Positions 9,096 to 18,631 of a stretch of 64,000 nt of DNA are shown here, piece by piece. A program made the position numbers and the translations under genes. Within the stretch, counting starts at the first letter, position 1. Each line of letters starts with the position of its first letter. The DNA is from JAMXLO01 sp963850535 (lineage in GTDB: Bacteria > Pseudomonadota > Alphaproteobacteria > Acetobacterales > Acetobacteraceae): the NCBI GenBank assembly GCA_963850535.1, contig CAWKMC010000021.1, forward strand, positions 62,001 through 126,000, given 5' to 3'. The notes beneath the pieces were generated by a model. It ran no database searches. It saw only the letters and a list, made by a program, of their open reading frames with translations, and was not told the DNA's origin.

Positions 9096-10320
9096 GACGC
9101 AGCGCGTTGTTGGACGCTGCATTTGCTGGGGATCCGGGGGCGTCCCATAGCAGGCGAGGATCGAACGCCCTCGTCGCCAGCATTGACAGGATGACGGTCG
9201 CCATGAATGCGGCGGTGCCCCCCATGAAGTCGAAATGCGCGAGCTGACCGAACTGGATCATCGGCGCAAAGATCAAAACAGTGAACGGATCCAGGTTCGA
9301 CCAGCGGCCGGCTTCATCGACGAGCCGGTAGAGTTTCGCCTTCAGCGGAAGACGCCACGACGACCGACGATCCAGCGAGAGCAGGAACCAGGACAGCACT
9401 CCGATCTTGCCGAGAGGAAACACCACGGAAACCATCGTGATGATGACCCCAAAATACCAAAAACCGTGCTCGAACAGTAGTTTGATGCCGTTGATGACTG
9501 TATGAGGCGATGCCTGCGGGCCCTTCCAGAATTCACTCATCGGATAGCCGTATGCGAGCGGCGTGAGAACGGCGGTTGCGAGCAGGAGAGCGGTGCATTG
9601 CATCGTCGATGCAGGCCGGCGGTGCCACACTGTGGCGCAACAGCGTGGGCATCGCTGACCGTCTGCTTCCGGCGGCAGAAGCAGATCGCAACTGGCGCAG
9701 GCAATCGCGTTTGGCGGGATAGAGCTTGCTTCGCCGCCCAGACTTCGCCAAACCGCCCGCCGCTCTAGCGTCGCCCGTGTCACCATCGTCATCAACGCGA
9801 CGATGACAAAGCACCACCCGCCAGCGTCAATTGTAATGGGCACCTGTGAGGCAATCCGTCCGTAGCCGATGCCGCCGCCAATCAGCAGGACGTCCGTCAT
9901 CGCCCACATGTCGAGGAACTCGGAATAGCGGAAAGCGCGCCCGACCCATTGGCCGCGCCAGCCGTAACGAATGGCGGATAAGGTGGCAGACAACAGCCCG
10001 AACCGCAGAAATGGCAGAACGATCGCCTCTAGTGCGAGCACGATACTCACCACCGGCCAGCCCTGCCGCCATGCGACCACCAGGCCCGACGCCAGCAGGC
10101 TGGAACGGTCGATCGAGCCGATGTGAACCGTCATCAGTGGCAGAAGGTTCATCGGGAACAACAGCAGAAGCACGGTAATGGAACAAGCGAGTGCGCCGCC
10201 AATGCTTCGCCCTGTCCGACTTTCAAGCACCCGGCTGCATTGCCGGCACTGCAATCGGCCGCTCTTGAGCGGCTTCAGGCGCTGTATCGCCGCGCAATCC
10301 CGGCAGGCGATGAAGGTCAT
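9055..10320 (-). CDS. pqiA: Paraquat-inducible protein A, two-domain
   Basis: PqiA is the inner-membrane partner of the PqiB/PqiC lipid-transport bridge across the periplasm. The 421-residue protein contains two copies of the PqiA domain, each starting with a Zn-ribbon (CRDC..CRQC near residues 6-28; CASC..CPRC in the middle) followed by four membrane helices. I chose ATG 10320 because MTFIACRDC places the first Zn-ribbon at the N-terminus as usual; the frame runs open another 79 codons upstream but that part has no family resemblance. It is divergent from pqiBC instead of preceding it, and its 3' end overlaps the convergent TPR gene by 41 bp. Confidence 0.9.
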   Translation of the reverse strand: MTFIACRDCAAIQRLKPLKSGRLQCRQCSRVLESRTGRSIGGALACSITVLLLLFPMNLLPLMTVHIGSIDRSSLLASGLVVAWRQGWPVVSIVLALEAIVLPFLRFGLLSATLSAIRYGWRGQWVGRAFRYSEFLDMWAMTDVLLIGGGIGYGRIASQVPITIDAGGWCFVIVALMTMVTRATLERRAVWRSLGGEASSIPPNAIACASCDLLLPPEADGQRCPRCCATVWHRRPASTMQCTALLLATAVLTPLAYGYPMSEFWKGPQASPHTVINGIKLLFEHGFWYFGVIITMVSVVFPLGKIGVLSWFLLSLDRRSSWRLPLKAKLYRLVDEAGRWSNLDPFTVLIFAPMIQFGQLAHFDFMGGTAAFMATVILSMLATRAFDPRLLWDAPGSPANAASNNALRLTPPRPMRAGAGP

Positions 10321-10561
10321 CGTAGGCGGCCAACGCTGGTGCTTAGCCCGAGTTCCACCATGCCCTACACCCGTACGAGGCGTGATCGCGTTCGTGAACG
10401 CGGGGGCCCAAACCTGGCATGCCAGGCGGTGTTCTGGCCGCATATATGGTGATCGTCTGTTTTGGTCGCTGGGCCGTGCGCAAAGCTTCGAATGATTTGC
10501 TCGGGCGTTGGCCAGTCGCGAGGCGGCGCCGGACGGCGTTTTGCCGTCGCCGCTCACCTCA

Positions 10562-12256
10562 ATGAACGACGGGTCCGATCCGCGCGCAGAAGATCCTGCC
10601 CCGCAGGCGGCGGAGCGGCGCAGTATTTGGCCAGGCTGGATCTGGGCTGTGCCGATTGCTGCGGTCGGTGTCGTCGCCTGGCTGGGGTTTCAGCAATTCG
10701 CTCAGAGCGGGCCGGAGGTGAAGGTAAGCTTTCCGATCGGGGCCGACATCAAGGCTGGTGACACAAAGGTACAGTTCGAAGGCATGGACGTTGGCAGTGT
10801 CGAGTCAGTCAGGTTCGCCAAGGATCTGCACCGTCTCGATGTGGTGCTGCAATTGAACTCGGACATGGCGGGTCATCTTGGTAAAGGCACGTTGTTTTGG
10901 ATATCGGCAAAACCAAGCATCACCGACTTGGCCTCGTTTAAGTCGGTCATCGCAGGCCCCCATATCGGCGTACGGCCGCAGTCTGGTCCAGCACAAGAAC
11001 ACTATGAGGGCCTGGCCGAGCCGCCGCCGAATGGCCGCGACGTACCAAGTGTCCATTATGTTTTGACGACCGACAGGCTCGGCAACCTGTCGCGCGGGTC
11101 ACCGATCTACTACCGCGATCTGCGGGTCGGCGGCGTCGCTGACACCAAGCTTGCCAGTGACAACCGTCATTTCCGTATAGACATATTCGTTGACAGCCCA
11201 TTCAACCAGCTGATTGATGCCGACACCCGCTTCTGGGATGCCGGCGCAGTGCAGCTTTCGGTAGGCGGCAATGGGCCGCGCCTTCAGTTTCAGTCGCTCC
11301 CAGCCTTGTTCGAAGGCGCTGTGGCGTTCGTGACGCCGGAGCATGCGCCGCCGGGGCCTCCCGCTAAGCCAGACACAGTCTTTCCCTTGTACGGAAGCCG
11401 TGATCGCGCCGAGCATGCGCCGGATGAGAGAGCGGTTGAGTACCGTGTCGTGTTCCATTCGGAAGAGGCGGGCGCGCTGGACGCAGGCGCGTCGGTTACG
11501 CTGGACCAAAAGCGTATCGGCACGGTGACACAAAGCACGCTGCAATACGACCCGGAGACTGGGCAGCTCAACGACCTAGTCACGCTCGCGCTCGAGCCCT
11601 CGGAAATCACATTGGCGGGGATGAGTTGGGCGAGCAATCCCAGAGCACAGATGGACGCCCTGCTTCGACGGCTCGTCGGGCTAGGACTGCGCGCTCGGCT
11701 TGGCAGCACGGTCCCGGTGGTCGGTGGCAAGACCGTGCAGCTTGTCTTCGTGCCGAATGCCGCACCAGCCAGCCTGGGCTCCGACGCTGTGCCGGAAATC
11801 CCTGCAGGGCCGGATTCTGGCATGAGCAGCATTATGGCGAGCCTAAGCGGTGTCGCCGCCAAGCTTGACGCGATGCCATTGGACCAGATCGCCGATAACC
11901 TACACGAGGTCACCGAGCGGCTGGCCGACTTAAGCAAATCGCCGCAACTGACCGAAAGTCTACAACGGCTGGACGATGCGACGTCGAACATCAATCACGT
12001 GACGCACGATGCACGCGCCCAGGTCGGCCCTTTGCTCGCTGCACTCAACCGCCTCGCCAAGCAGGCCCAATCCACTGTCACGGCTGCTCACAGCGTCATA
12101 AGCAACGGCCCACTGGGCGCGAGCCAGCCGAACACCGCAGCGCTTGGCAATACACTGTATGAACTGACGCGGACGGCCCGCAGCGTGCGCGAACTCGCGG
12201 ACTACCTGGATCGCCATCCAGAAGCCCTGCTGCATGGCAGGAATGGCAGCGAATGA
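10562..12256 (+). CDS. pqiB: MCE-family protein PqiB
   Basis: PqiB forms hexameric MCE rings stacked into a periplasmic tube that moves lipids between inner and outer membranes. The 564-residue protein has one N-terminal membrane helix (IWAVPIAAVGVVAWLGF) and three MCE domains beginning near VKVSFPIGADIKAG, VHYVLTTDRLGNLSRGSP and YRVVFHSEEAGALDAGA, then a helical C-terminus rich in heptads (LHEVTERLADLSKSPQL). The ATG at 10562 was preferred to a TTG at 10508. It overlaps pqiC by 4 bp (ATGA). Confidence 0.93.
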   Translation: MNDGSDPRAEDPAPQAAERRSIWPGWIWAVPIAAVGVVAWLGFQQFAQSGPEVKVSFPIGADIKAGDTKVQFEGMDVGSVESVRFAKDLHRLDVVLQLNSDMAGHLGKGTLFWISAKPSITDLASFKSVIAGPHIGVRPQSGPAQEHYEGLAEPPPNGRDVPSVHYVLTTDRLGNLSRGSPIYYRDLRVGGVADTKLASDNRHFRIDIFVDSPFNQLIDADTRFWDAGAVQLSVGGNGPRLQFQSLPALFEGAVAFVTPEHAPPGPPAKPDTVFPLYGSRDRAEHAPDERAVEYRVVFHSEEAGALDAGASVTLDQKRIGTVTQSTLQYDPETGQLNDLVTLALEPSEITLAGMSWASNPRAQMDALLRRLVGLGLRARLGSTVPVVGGKTVQLVFVPNAAPASLGSDAVPEIPAGPDSGMSSIMASLSGVAAKLDAMPLDQIADNLHEVTERLADLSKSPQLTESLQRLDDATSNINHVTHDARAQVGPLLAALNRLAKQAQSTVTAAHSVISNGPLGASQPNTAALGNTLYELTRTARSVRELADYLDRHPEALLHGRNGSE

Positions 12257-12819
12257 TGCGGTGGGCTCTTCTCTTGGCACTGACAGCCTTGGCTGCGTGC
12301 GGCAGCAGTCCGAAGACGGAGTTCTATACGTTGGTGTCGGTGAAGCCGACGACGACGGCGCGGATGGATGCAAAAGGACCACCGATCCAGGTCGGTCGTG
12401 TGGATCTTCCCAGCACTCTCGACAGAACAGCGCTCGTCATTCAAGGGTCCGACGCGCATGTCATCGTCTCCGATCGAGACCGCTGGGCAGGTCCTCTCGA
12501 TACGCTGGTTCGGCAGGCGTTGAGCGATGATCTGCGCGCCCGGCTGGGGACAGCGGCGGTTCTGGCTCCCGGCAATCCAGCTCCGCCGGGCAAGGTGCGA
12601 CAGCTGTTGGTGGTCTTTGAGCGCTTCAGCGCCGACAATGCGGGACGCGTCGTCCTGGAAGCCGATTGGACGGTGGGATCGGGCAATCCGCCCAGACCCG
12701 GTGCAACGCATCATGAGCGCGTTGAGGAGAATGCGGGTTCAACGCAAGGCGGCTCTGTTGCCGCGGCTATGAGCCGCGCCCTCGGTCTGTTGGCGGACGC
12801 GATCGCACAGAGATTGTGA
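12253..12819 (+). CDS. pqiC: Outer-membrane lipoprotein PqiC (DUF330 / ABC-auxiliary family)
   Basis: PqiC is the outer-membrane lipoprotein that docks to the PqiB tube. The 188-residue product starts with a lipoprotein signal peptide (LLLALTALAAC, lipobox LAAC, Cys16) followed by the family landmark TEFYTLVSVKP and later PGKVRQLLVVFERFSADN. The start overlaps the pqiB stop, so pqiB and pqiC are translated from one transcript. No early stop or missing region is seen. Confidence 0.88.
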   Translation: MMRWALLLALTALAACGSSPKTEFYTLVSVKPTTTARMDAKGPPIQVGRVDLPSTLDRTALVIQGSDAHVIVSDRDRWAGPLDTLVRQALSDDLRARLGTAAVLAPGNPAPPGKVRQLLVVFERFSADNAGRVVLEADWTVGSGNPPRPGATHHERVEENAGSTQGGSVAAAMSRALGLLADAIAQRL

Positions 12820-12891
12820 AAGGCGCTCCAAGGGTGCGTTAGGCAAATTGCAATCCGGTTCGAATACCTTCAGGAGAACTGGAGCGCGAGC

Positions 12892-13089
12892 ATGCCGAGT
12901 GTTGTTGACGACTTCGCCTTCATCGCTAAACGCGTGCGAGAAATAAGGGCGGCGCGCTACCAAGAACTGGGCGTAACTTCTCCAACTCCGCCCAACCCGC
13001 CGCAGCCAGTTGCAAGGGAAACCGCCACCGTTGGCGGCTTTCGTTACGCACCGGGTTTCGAACATCTGGCGGACTCGCCTCGGGGGTGA
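12892..13089 (+). CDS. Small protein, paralogue of the 23.06 kb gene
   Basis: A 65-residue reading frame with a good ribosome-binding site (AGGAGAA at 12871-12877, and GGAGCG closer). Its first 19 residues (MPSVVDDFAFIAKRVREIR) match the start of the 48-residue protein at 23064 at 10 of 19 positions, which supports that both are real genes. The rest is Pro-rich and unlike the other copy. No known family recognised, no membrane segment or signal peptide. Confidence 0.5.
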   Translation: MPSVVDDFAFIAKRVREIRAARYQELGVTSPTPPNPPQPVARETATVGGFRYAPGFEHLADSPRG

Positions 13090-13324
13090 CGCTGCAAGCC
13101 CGACCCTTGTCGGTCTGAAGGCACGGATCCCTTCACAGGAAGCCCTTCTCCGCCCCGCTACACTGCACTGCACACGTGCTCCCAGTGGCCGCCGCCTCGA
13201 GGCGGTGAGACCGCCATCTGCGCCATCGGTACCCGCCGCACGCGTCTTGAGGCCTGACCGCTCCGCGGAGGAAACCAACAGCCTTCGCCAGCGTTTCGCG
13301 CTGCGGCCATGAAGGGAGGTCATC

Positions 13325-13642
13325 ATGCCGCGCGGTGACAAATCCGCATACACTGACAAGCAGAAGCGTCAGGCTGAGCACATAGAGGAAGGTTACGAGA
13401 ACCGGGGGGTTCCTGAGAAAGAGGCCGAACGCCGCGCCTGGGCCACCGTCAACAAGGAAACCGGCGGCGGGAAGAAGTCCGGCAGTGGCCGAGGTCAACC
13501 GGAAAACCAGGCGCCATCCCGGAAAGGCGGTCTCCTCGGTGGAAAGGCGGCGGCTAGCAGGCCAAAGGCAGCCCGCTCAGCTTCAGCCAAAAAGGCAGCT
13601 GCGACCCGCAAGCGCAACGCTGCGCATCACGCTTCACACTGA
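13325..13642 (+). CDS. Small basic protein of the 'plasmid stabilization protein' annotation family
   Basis: The 105-residue protein begins MPRGDKSAYTDKQKRQAEHI and continues EEGYENRGVPEKEAERRAWATVNKETGGGKKSGSGRG, a strongly conserved module found in many proteobacteria and often annotated as plasmid stabilization protein without experimental support. The C-terminal 50 residues are Lys/Ala/Arg rich, resembling histone H1-like tails, so nucleic-acid binding is plausible. A strong GGAGGT (13315-13320) sits just before ATG 13325. It is chromosomal here and has no antitoxin or partition partner. Confidence 0.75.
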   Translation: MPRGDKSAYTDKQKRQAEHIEEGYENRGVPEKEAERRAWATVNKETGGGKKSGSGRGQPENQAPSRKGGLLGGKAAASRPKAARSASAKKAAATRKRNAAHHASH

Positions 13643-13668
13643 CAGGACTGAGAGATCACGGCACCAGA

Positions 13669-15139
13669 TTACCGATCCGTCAGTCGCAACTCGATGCGGC
13701 GGTTCTTTCCGTAGGCGTCCGGCGTGTCTGCGGGATCCAGTGGCTGGTTGTCGGCGAACCCAGCGGCGCCGACATGATCGGCAGGAACGCCATCGGCGAT
13801 AAGCAGCTTTACTACGGTAATGGCGCGTGCCGCTGACAGCTCCCAGTTGGATGCGAACTGACCCGACTTGATCGGTTGCCGGTCGGTGTGACCGTCGACG
13901 CGCAGCACCCAGTGTATATCGGGTGGGATCTCTGCCGCGATGTCCTTGATGGTGACCGCGAGAGCGGTGATCGCGTTCTGACCCCCAGGCTTCAGATCCG
14001 CGCTGCCAAGCGGGAACAGGACCTCGCTTTGAAGAACGAAGCGGTCCCCGACGACCTGAATCCCCGGCCGGTTGGCCAGCACGTCACGCAGCTTGCCGAA
14101 GAATTCGCTGCGATAACGCTGCAGCTCTTCCACCTTGGCCGCCAGCGCCACGTTCAGTTTTAGCCCGAGATTGGCGATCTGTGTGTCTTTCTGCGCTCCC
14201 TGGTTCTTCGCCAGATCCAGCGACCTGGCAACCGCGGTGAGCTGTGCCTTCAGTTCGTCCACCTGCCGGTTGAGCAGTGCAACCTGCGCCCGCGCTGAAA
14301 TCGCCGAGATGCTTTTCCTCGCCGAGCTGCGTTTCTACCGCTGCACGCCGCTGTTCGTCGGTCATCGCACGGGCGGCGGCATCCTGGGTCTGCTTTTCCA
14401 GCTCATCGCGCAATGCCAGCAGTGCGCGGTTCTGTTCCGCCAGCTTGGCGAGATCCGACAGCTTCGTCTCGATCGTCTCCTTGTCGGCATGCACCGTCTT
14501 ATCGAGTTCTGCCATCTGCCGCTGCATCTCGGCCAGCTGCGCTTGCCGGTCTGCGAGTTGCGCGTTCAGCGCCTGACCCGCCTTGCTCGCCGCGTCGAGC
14601 TTGCCATTGGTGTCGTCAAGTTGCCGTTGCAGCGCAGAAGCCTGTGTCGTCACTGCCTGCGCCTGCTGCACGCTGGTCGCCAGTTGGCGTCGCGTGTCAG
14701 CAAGCTGCTGAGCAAGGCGATCGCGGTCGGCCCGCAATGCGTCACGGTCGGTCGTGGTCTGCTCAGCCTGTGCCCTGAGTGATGTGAGCTGTTGCGAGAG
14801 TGAAGCGCGTGCAGCGGTGGTTGCCGATAGTTCATTGTTGAGCGCGGCAATCGACTGCTGCAGATCGGCGCTGCGGCCACGCTCCAGCGACAGCATGTCG
14901 CTGACCTCGGCCAGCTGCCGGTTCACCCGGTCGAGCTGCTTGTCGCGGCCGGTCAAAGCGACCGAGAGAAAGCCCTGCGCAAGGACGAATACCAGCAGGA
15001 CGAAGATGATGACCATGAGCAGCGTGGACAGCGCGTCCACGTAGCCCGGCCACGCCGAGAGCCCGTTGTCGCCGCGGCGGCGTGCCGTCAGTGCCATGGA
15101 CAGGCCCCCACGAGCCGTGGTCATTCGACCACTCGTCAT
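13669..15139 (-). CDS. MotB/OmpA-like peptidoglycan-binding protein with long coiled coil, one frameshift
   Basis: Frame-corrected length 489 residues. One N-terminal membrane helix (STLLMVIIFVLLVFVLAQ) is preceded by the sequence PGYVD, whose Asp35 sits where MotB/TolR proteins keep their proton-accepting Asp. Residues about 65-310 form a continuous coiled coil (Gln/Leu/Ala/Arg heptads). The C-terminus is an OmpA-type peptidoglycan-binding domain (VDGHTDRQPIKSGQFASNWELS and KNRRIELRLTD). The frame breaks at about 14311-14316 in an AAAA run; removing one base joins LGEE to ISARAQVALLNRQVDELK. The start overlaps the stop of the MotA-like gene by 4 bp, so the two form a pair. Confidence 0.8.
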
Positions 15140-16288
15140 CGCTGGTCCTCCGCCAATGCGGCGACGGTGCGGGTCAGGATGCGAAGGTCATTGCGCAGTT
15201 CCGCCGTGCTCTGGGCTCGCCCTTGTTCGGCGTCCGCGAGCAGGCGCTGCAGGTAGAGCTCGATATTGCGCAGATGGCCACGTGCGGCGTCCTCGAAGCC
15301 GTGGTCACGCCGCGGCTCCGTGAGCCGCTGCAGCGCCGGGCCGATCGCCGCCTGGGCCTCGGCGATGCGCAGCATCAGCTGCTGGCTGGTGCGGGTCGAG
15401 TCCGTCAGTGTGGCGATATGCTCGGTCAATGCGAGCACCGCCTGGTTGGCCTGGCCACGGCTGTCCTCTCCCCGCTGCAGGATGCGCTGCAGATTCTCCA
15501 TGTTCTCGGCGGTCTGCTCCAGCAGTGCCTGAACATAGACCGGGATCGACCCCTCGCCCTCGGCCAGCACACCGGAGGAAAGCCGCGTCAGGCCGGCGAG
15601 CCATTCCTCGAGTTCATTGAAGAACCGGTTCTGCGCCTGGCCCGCAGTGAGATCCAGAAACCCCAGCACCAGCGCGCCCGACAGGCCGAACATCGATGCT
15701 GAGAATGCTGTGCCCATGCCCGCGAGTGGCTTGGCGAGCCCCGACTTGAGCTGTTCGAACAGGGCGTTCAGGTCACTGGAGCCGACCGACATCGAGGCGA
15801 TCACGTCGGAGACCGCGCCGACCGTCTTCAGCAGTCCCCAGAATGTGCCGAGCAGGCCGAGGAAGATCAGCAGTCCGGTCATATAGCGTGAGAGCTCACG
15901 GCTCTCGTCGAGTCGCGAGGCGATACCATCGAGCAGGCTGCGCATCGCCGAGGCGGACAGCGTGAAGCGCATCTGGTCGCTGCGGTTGTGCGCTTCGCGC
16001 GCCGCCAACATGCTGGCCATCGGTGCCAGAAGCCTGGGCGCCGGCAGCGAAGAAAGCCGCGGACGAGCCGTCTGGTATGTCTCCACCCAGGTCACCTCGC
16101 CGCTGAGCCGCAGCACCTGCCGCAGGTTCCAGCCGATGCCGATCAACAGGACCAGTAGTATCAAGCTGTTCAGGATCGGATTGTTGCCGATAGGCCGTCG
16201 TCAGCGCGGGCGACAGCACGGCCGCGACGGCCAGCACCGCGGCCAGGAAGACTGCCATCCGTATCAGATAGACATTTGGGCGGGTCAC
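15136..16288 (-). CDS. MotA/TolQ/ExbB-like proton-channel protein, one frameshift
   Basis: Frame-corrected length 383 residues. Hydrophobic helices occur at the N-terminus (MAVFLAAVLAVAAVLSPAL; LILLVLLIGIGW) and in the conserved channel core (YMTGLLIFLGLLGTFWGLLKTV; GMGTAFSASMFGLSGALVLGF), which is the MotA/TolQ/ExbB signature with its Thr and Gly residues. A soluble, mainly helical tail of about 150 residues follows. The frame breaks at 16186, where one extra C separates TTAYR from NNPILNSLILLV. It lies between an OmpA-like gene and the MotB-like gene, with 4-bp overlaps on both sides. Confidence 0.8.
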
Positions 16289-17073
16289 TGGGTTTGGCTC
16301 TTGGCAGCGGCATCCGAAGCCGATGCGTTACCCCCAAGCACGGCCAGGTCCACACGGTCCGCTGGTTCGTCGCTCGAGGCGGCGCCCAGCGCGCGCACGT
16401 AGATGCGGGTGGAGTTGACGCCATCTGCCATCAGGGCGCTGCGTACCGCGAGGGCGCGCGACAATGACAGTCGACGGGCGGTCGAGGGATCTTCCGGTGT
16501 GCCCGCGGCGTAGCCGGCAACATTGAAGCTGGTGTTCGGGCCGGGCGGTGCTGTTGCGACCAGCTGCTTGATGGCCGCTGCACTGGATGGGCTGAGGTCG
16601 GCCTGGCCGGCAACGAAAGTCACCCGCAATCCAGCGCCGTTGCTCGTCGCAGCGGTGGCAGAGTTATCGGAAATCGGCGGGGGTGGCGGAGGGGCCGCAA
16701 ACTCTGGTTGCGGTGGGGCGACAGGAGCCAAAGCGATTGTGGGCGGTGCCGCGGTGGGCAGCGTGGCCGGCGGCGGCGCAGGCGCGGCGGGCGGTGCAGG
16801 TGTCAGCGGCTGCGGAGCAGCGGGCTGCGCGGTTGCCACTGAAGGGGCGACGGGCGTCGGGGCTGCCTCGGCGGGCTGGGATTGTGCGGGCTGCCTGGAC
16901 TTTGCCGTCGCGCTGCGGCTTGCCGGCTTCCGCGCCGCGCGATGCGGCGCGTCCGGCGCTGGCTTGACCCCGGGCAGCGCGTCGAGAGCGTGCAGGTCCA
17001 CAGTGACCTGTGCGAGCGCGGGTGTGGCCGTGGTGCCCAGCAGTGCCGTCAACACAAGGCAGAATTGTCGCAT
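16285..17073 (-). CDS. Exported Pro/Ala-rich OmpA-family protein
   Basis: The 262-residue protein has a signal peptide (MRQFCLVLTALLGTTATPALAQ), a long Pro/Ala-rich linker (residues about 45-140, with a run of prolines) and a C-terminal OmpA-like domain (VTFVAGQADLSPSSAAAIKQL, then RRLSLSRALAVRSALMADGV). The linker would let a peptidoglycan-binding domain reach across the periplasm. It is the first gene of the OmpA-MotA-MotB overlapping set (ATGA overlap with the next gene), so it probably acts with the channel pair. Confidence 0.75.
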   Translation of the reverse strand: MRQFCLVLTALLGTTATPALAQVTVDLHALDALPGVKPAPDAPHRAARKPASRSATAKSRQPAQSQPAEAAPTPVAPSVATAQPAAPQPLTPAPPAAPAPPPATLPTAAPPTIALAPVAPPQPEFAAPPPPPPISDNSATAATSNGAGLRVTFVAGQADLSPSSAAAIKQLVATAPPGPNTSFNVAGYAAGTPEDPSTARRLSLSRALAVRSALMADGVNSTRIYVRALGAASSDEPADRVDLAVLGGNASASDAAAKSQTQ

Positions 17074-17130
17074 GACATCAGACTAACGGGGAATTGCCCG
17101 GTATGACAGCGCGTGGAATGGTCCTTCCGG

Positions 17131-17967
17131 TCATGTGCCGGCATGACTTCGGGCGATGCCGTCGCTGACGGCATCGCTGAGAACAGGATGCAGATACGGA
17201 TTGGCGGCGACGACATCGCCAGTATCGCGAGGGTCCTGTCCGCCGGGATCGGTGACGAAACCGCCAGCCTCCCGGACCAGCAGGACCCCTGCGGCGAGGT
17301 CCCAGCGCTTCAACCCGAGCTCCCAATAGCCATCATATCGGCCGGCCGCCACCCAGGCGAGGTCCAGCGCCGCAGCGCCGAACCGACGAATACCGGCCAC
17401 TTTTGGCATCAGCAGCGAAAGGGTACGTGCAAAGGCCAGGCGACGCGGCGCTGAGACGGCGGCGAAGGGGATCCCGGTAGCGAACAGGGCGTCGCTCAGG
17501 TCGCGGCGGGCGGAGACTCGCAGGCGGCGCTCGTTGACGAAGGCTCCGGCGCCTTTCTCGGCCCAGAACAACTCATCGACGGCGGGGGCATAGATCACGC
17601 CGGCCGCAAGTTCGCTGCTACCATCCTGCAGGCGCCGTTCAAGCCCGATGCTGATCGCCCAGTGCGGAATGCCATGCAGGAAGTTCGACGTGCCATCGAG
17701 TGGATCGACCACCCAGCGCCATGACCAGTTCTGCGAGCCCGACGCCCCCAACTCTTCCATCAGGAACGCGTAGCCCGGACGTGCCTTATTGAGTTCCTCA
17801 CGGAGCGTCTGTTCGGCACGCATGTCCGCCTGGGAGACGAAATCGGACGGGCCTTTGACCGAAACCTGCAACTGCTCGACCTCGTTGAAGTCTCGCAGCA
17901 GTCGCTTTGACGCCTTATGCGCCGCGTTGGCCATCACCGTCAGATGAGGGGAAAGTCGAATTGCCAT
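17131..17967 (-). CDS. suhB: Inositol monophosphatase family protein SuhB
   Basis: The 278-residue protein has all motifs of the Mg-dependent inositol monophosphatase family: EELGAS (metal-binding Glu), the WVVDPLDGTSNFLHGIPH box, and GLKRWDLAAGVLLVREAGG with its metal-binding Asp. The usual reaction is hydrolysis of inositol-1-phosphate; the E. coli homologue also takes part in rRNA transcription antitermination. ATG 17967 follows the efp gene by 16 bp, and places the conserved N-terminus (LTVMANAAHKASKRLLRDF) correctly; a start 16 codons earlier would overlap efp. Confidence 0.92.
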   Translation of the reverse strand: MAIRLSPHLTVMANAAHKASKRLLRDFNEVEQLQVSVKGPSDFVSQADMRAEQTLREELNKARPGYAFLMEELGASGSQNWSWRWVVDPLDGTSNFLHGIPHWAISIGLERRLQDGSSELAAGVIYAPAVDELFWAEKGAGAFVNERRLRVSARRDLSDALFATGIPFAAVSAPRRLAFARTLSLLMPKVAGIRRFGAAALDLAWVAAGRYDGYWELGLKRWDLAAGVLLVREAGGFVTDPGGQDPRDTGDVVAANPYLHPVLSDAVSDGIARSHAGT

Positions 17968-17983
17968 GGGACGGGGCTGCCGG

Positions 17984-18550
17984 TCAGCCCTTGGCGCGCT
18001 CCACGTAGCTGCCATCCTCAGTCTTCACGACGATTTTTTCGCCGGTCTCGATGAACGGTGGCACCGAAGTCTTGACGCCATTGGCCAGCTTGGCCGGCTT
18101 GTACGAGGAGGAGGCGGTCTGGCCCTTTACCACCGGATCAGCCTCGATCACTTCCAGCACGACGGTCGGCGGCAGGTGGATGCCCACCGGTTCGCCTTCG
18201 ACCAGATCCACAGTCACCTGCATGTTGTCCTGCAGGAATGGCGCTGCATCACCCAGCAAGCCGCGTGGGATGTGGGCCTCCTCATACGTTTCCGCGTCCA
18301 TCAGCACGAGATTGCTGCCGTCGGTATAGGAGTAAGAGAATTCCTTCTCCTCGGTCATCAGGCGTTCCACCGTGTCGGCAGTGCGCCAACGCTCATTGGT
18401 CTTATTGCCCGATTTGAGGTCGCGCATTTCCACTTGGATGAAGGCGCCACCCTTGCCGGGGGTGATGATCTGCTGCTTGAGCACGGTCCAGCGCCGGCCG
18501 TCATGCTCGATCACCTGTCCGGCGCGGATCAGGTTCGCCTGTTGCTTCAT
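17984..18550 (-). CDS. efp: Elongation factor P
   Basis: EF-P binds the ribosome between the P and E sites and relieves stalling at consecutive prolines. The 188-residue protein has all three beta-barrel domains; the modification loop reads TPGKGGA with Lys33, equivalent to E. coli Lys34, which EpmA/EpmB decorate with beta-lysine. The C-terminal signature PPFIETGEKIVVKTEDGSYVERA is intact. It lies 81 bp downstream of epmB on the same strand, and epmA is 3.5 kb away, so the full modification set is local. Confidence 0.97.
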   Translation of the reverse strand: MKQQANLIRAGQVIEHDGRRWTVLKQQIITPGKGGAFIQVEMRDLKSGNKTNERWRTADTVERLMTEEKEFSYSYTDGSNLVLMDAETYEEAHIPRGLLGDAAPFLQDNMQVTVDLVEGEPVGIHLPPTVVLEVIEADPVVKGQTASSSYKPAKLANGVKTSVPPFIETGEKIVVKTEDGSYVERAKG

Positions 18551-18631
18551 GGCACTAGCCTGTGGGTTGCCTGGGAGTTGCCGGCTTCTAAACCGGGGGC
18601 AGGGAATTGGGCAAGCTGGCGAGCCGTTAGC

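Noticed and set aside
13669..16288. Zorya-type defence system (ZorA/ZorB-like MotA plus OmpA proteins)
   Set aside because: The MotA tail is far shorter than in ZorA, no ZorC, ZorD or ZorE gene is adjacent, and the pair belongs to a housekeeping-looking operon with suhB and efp.
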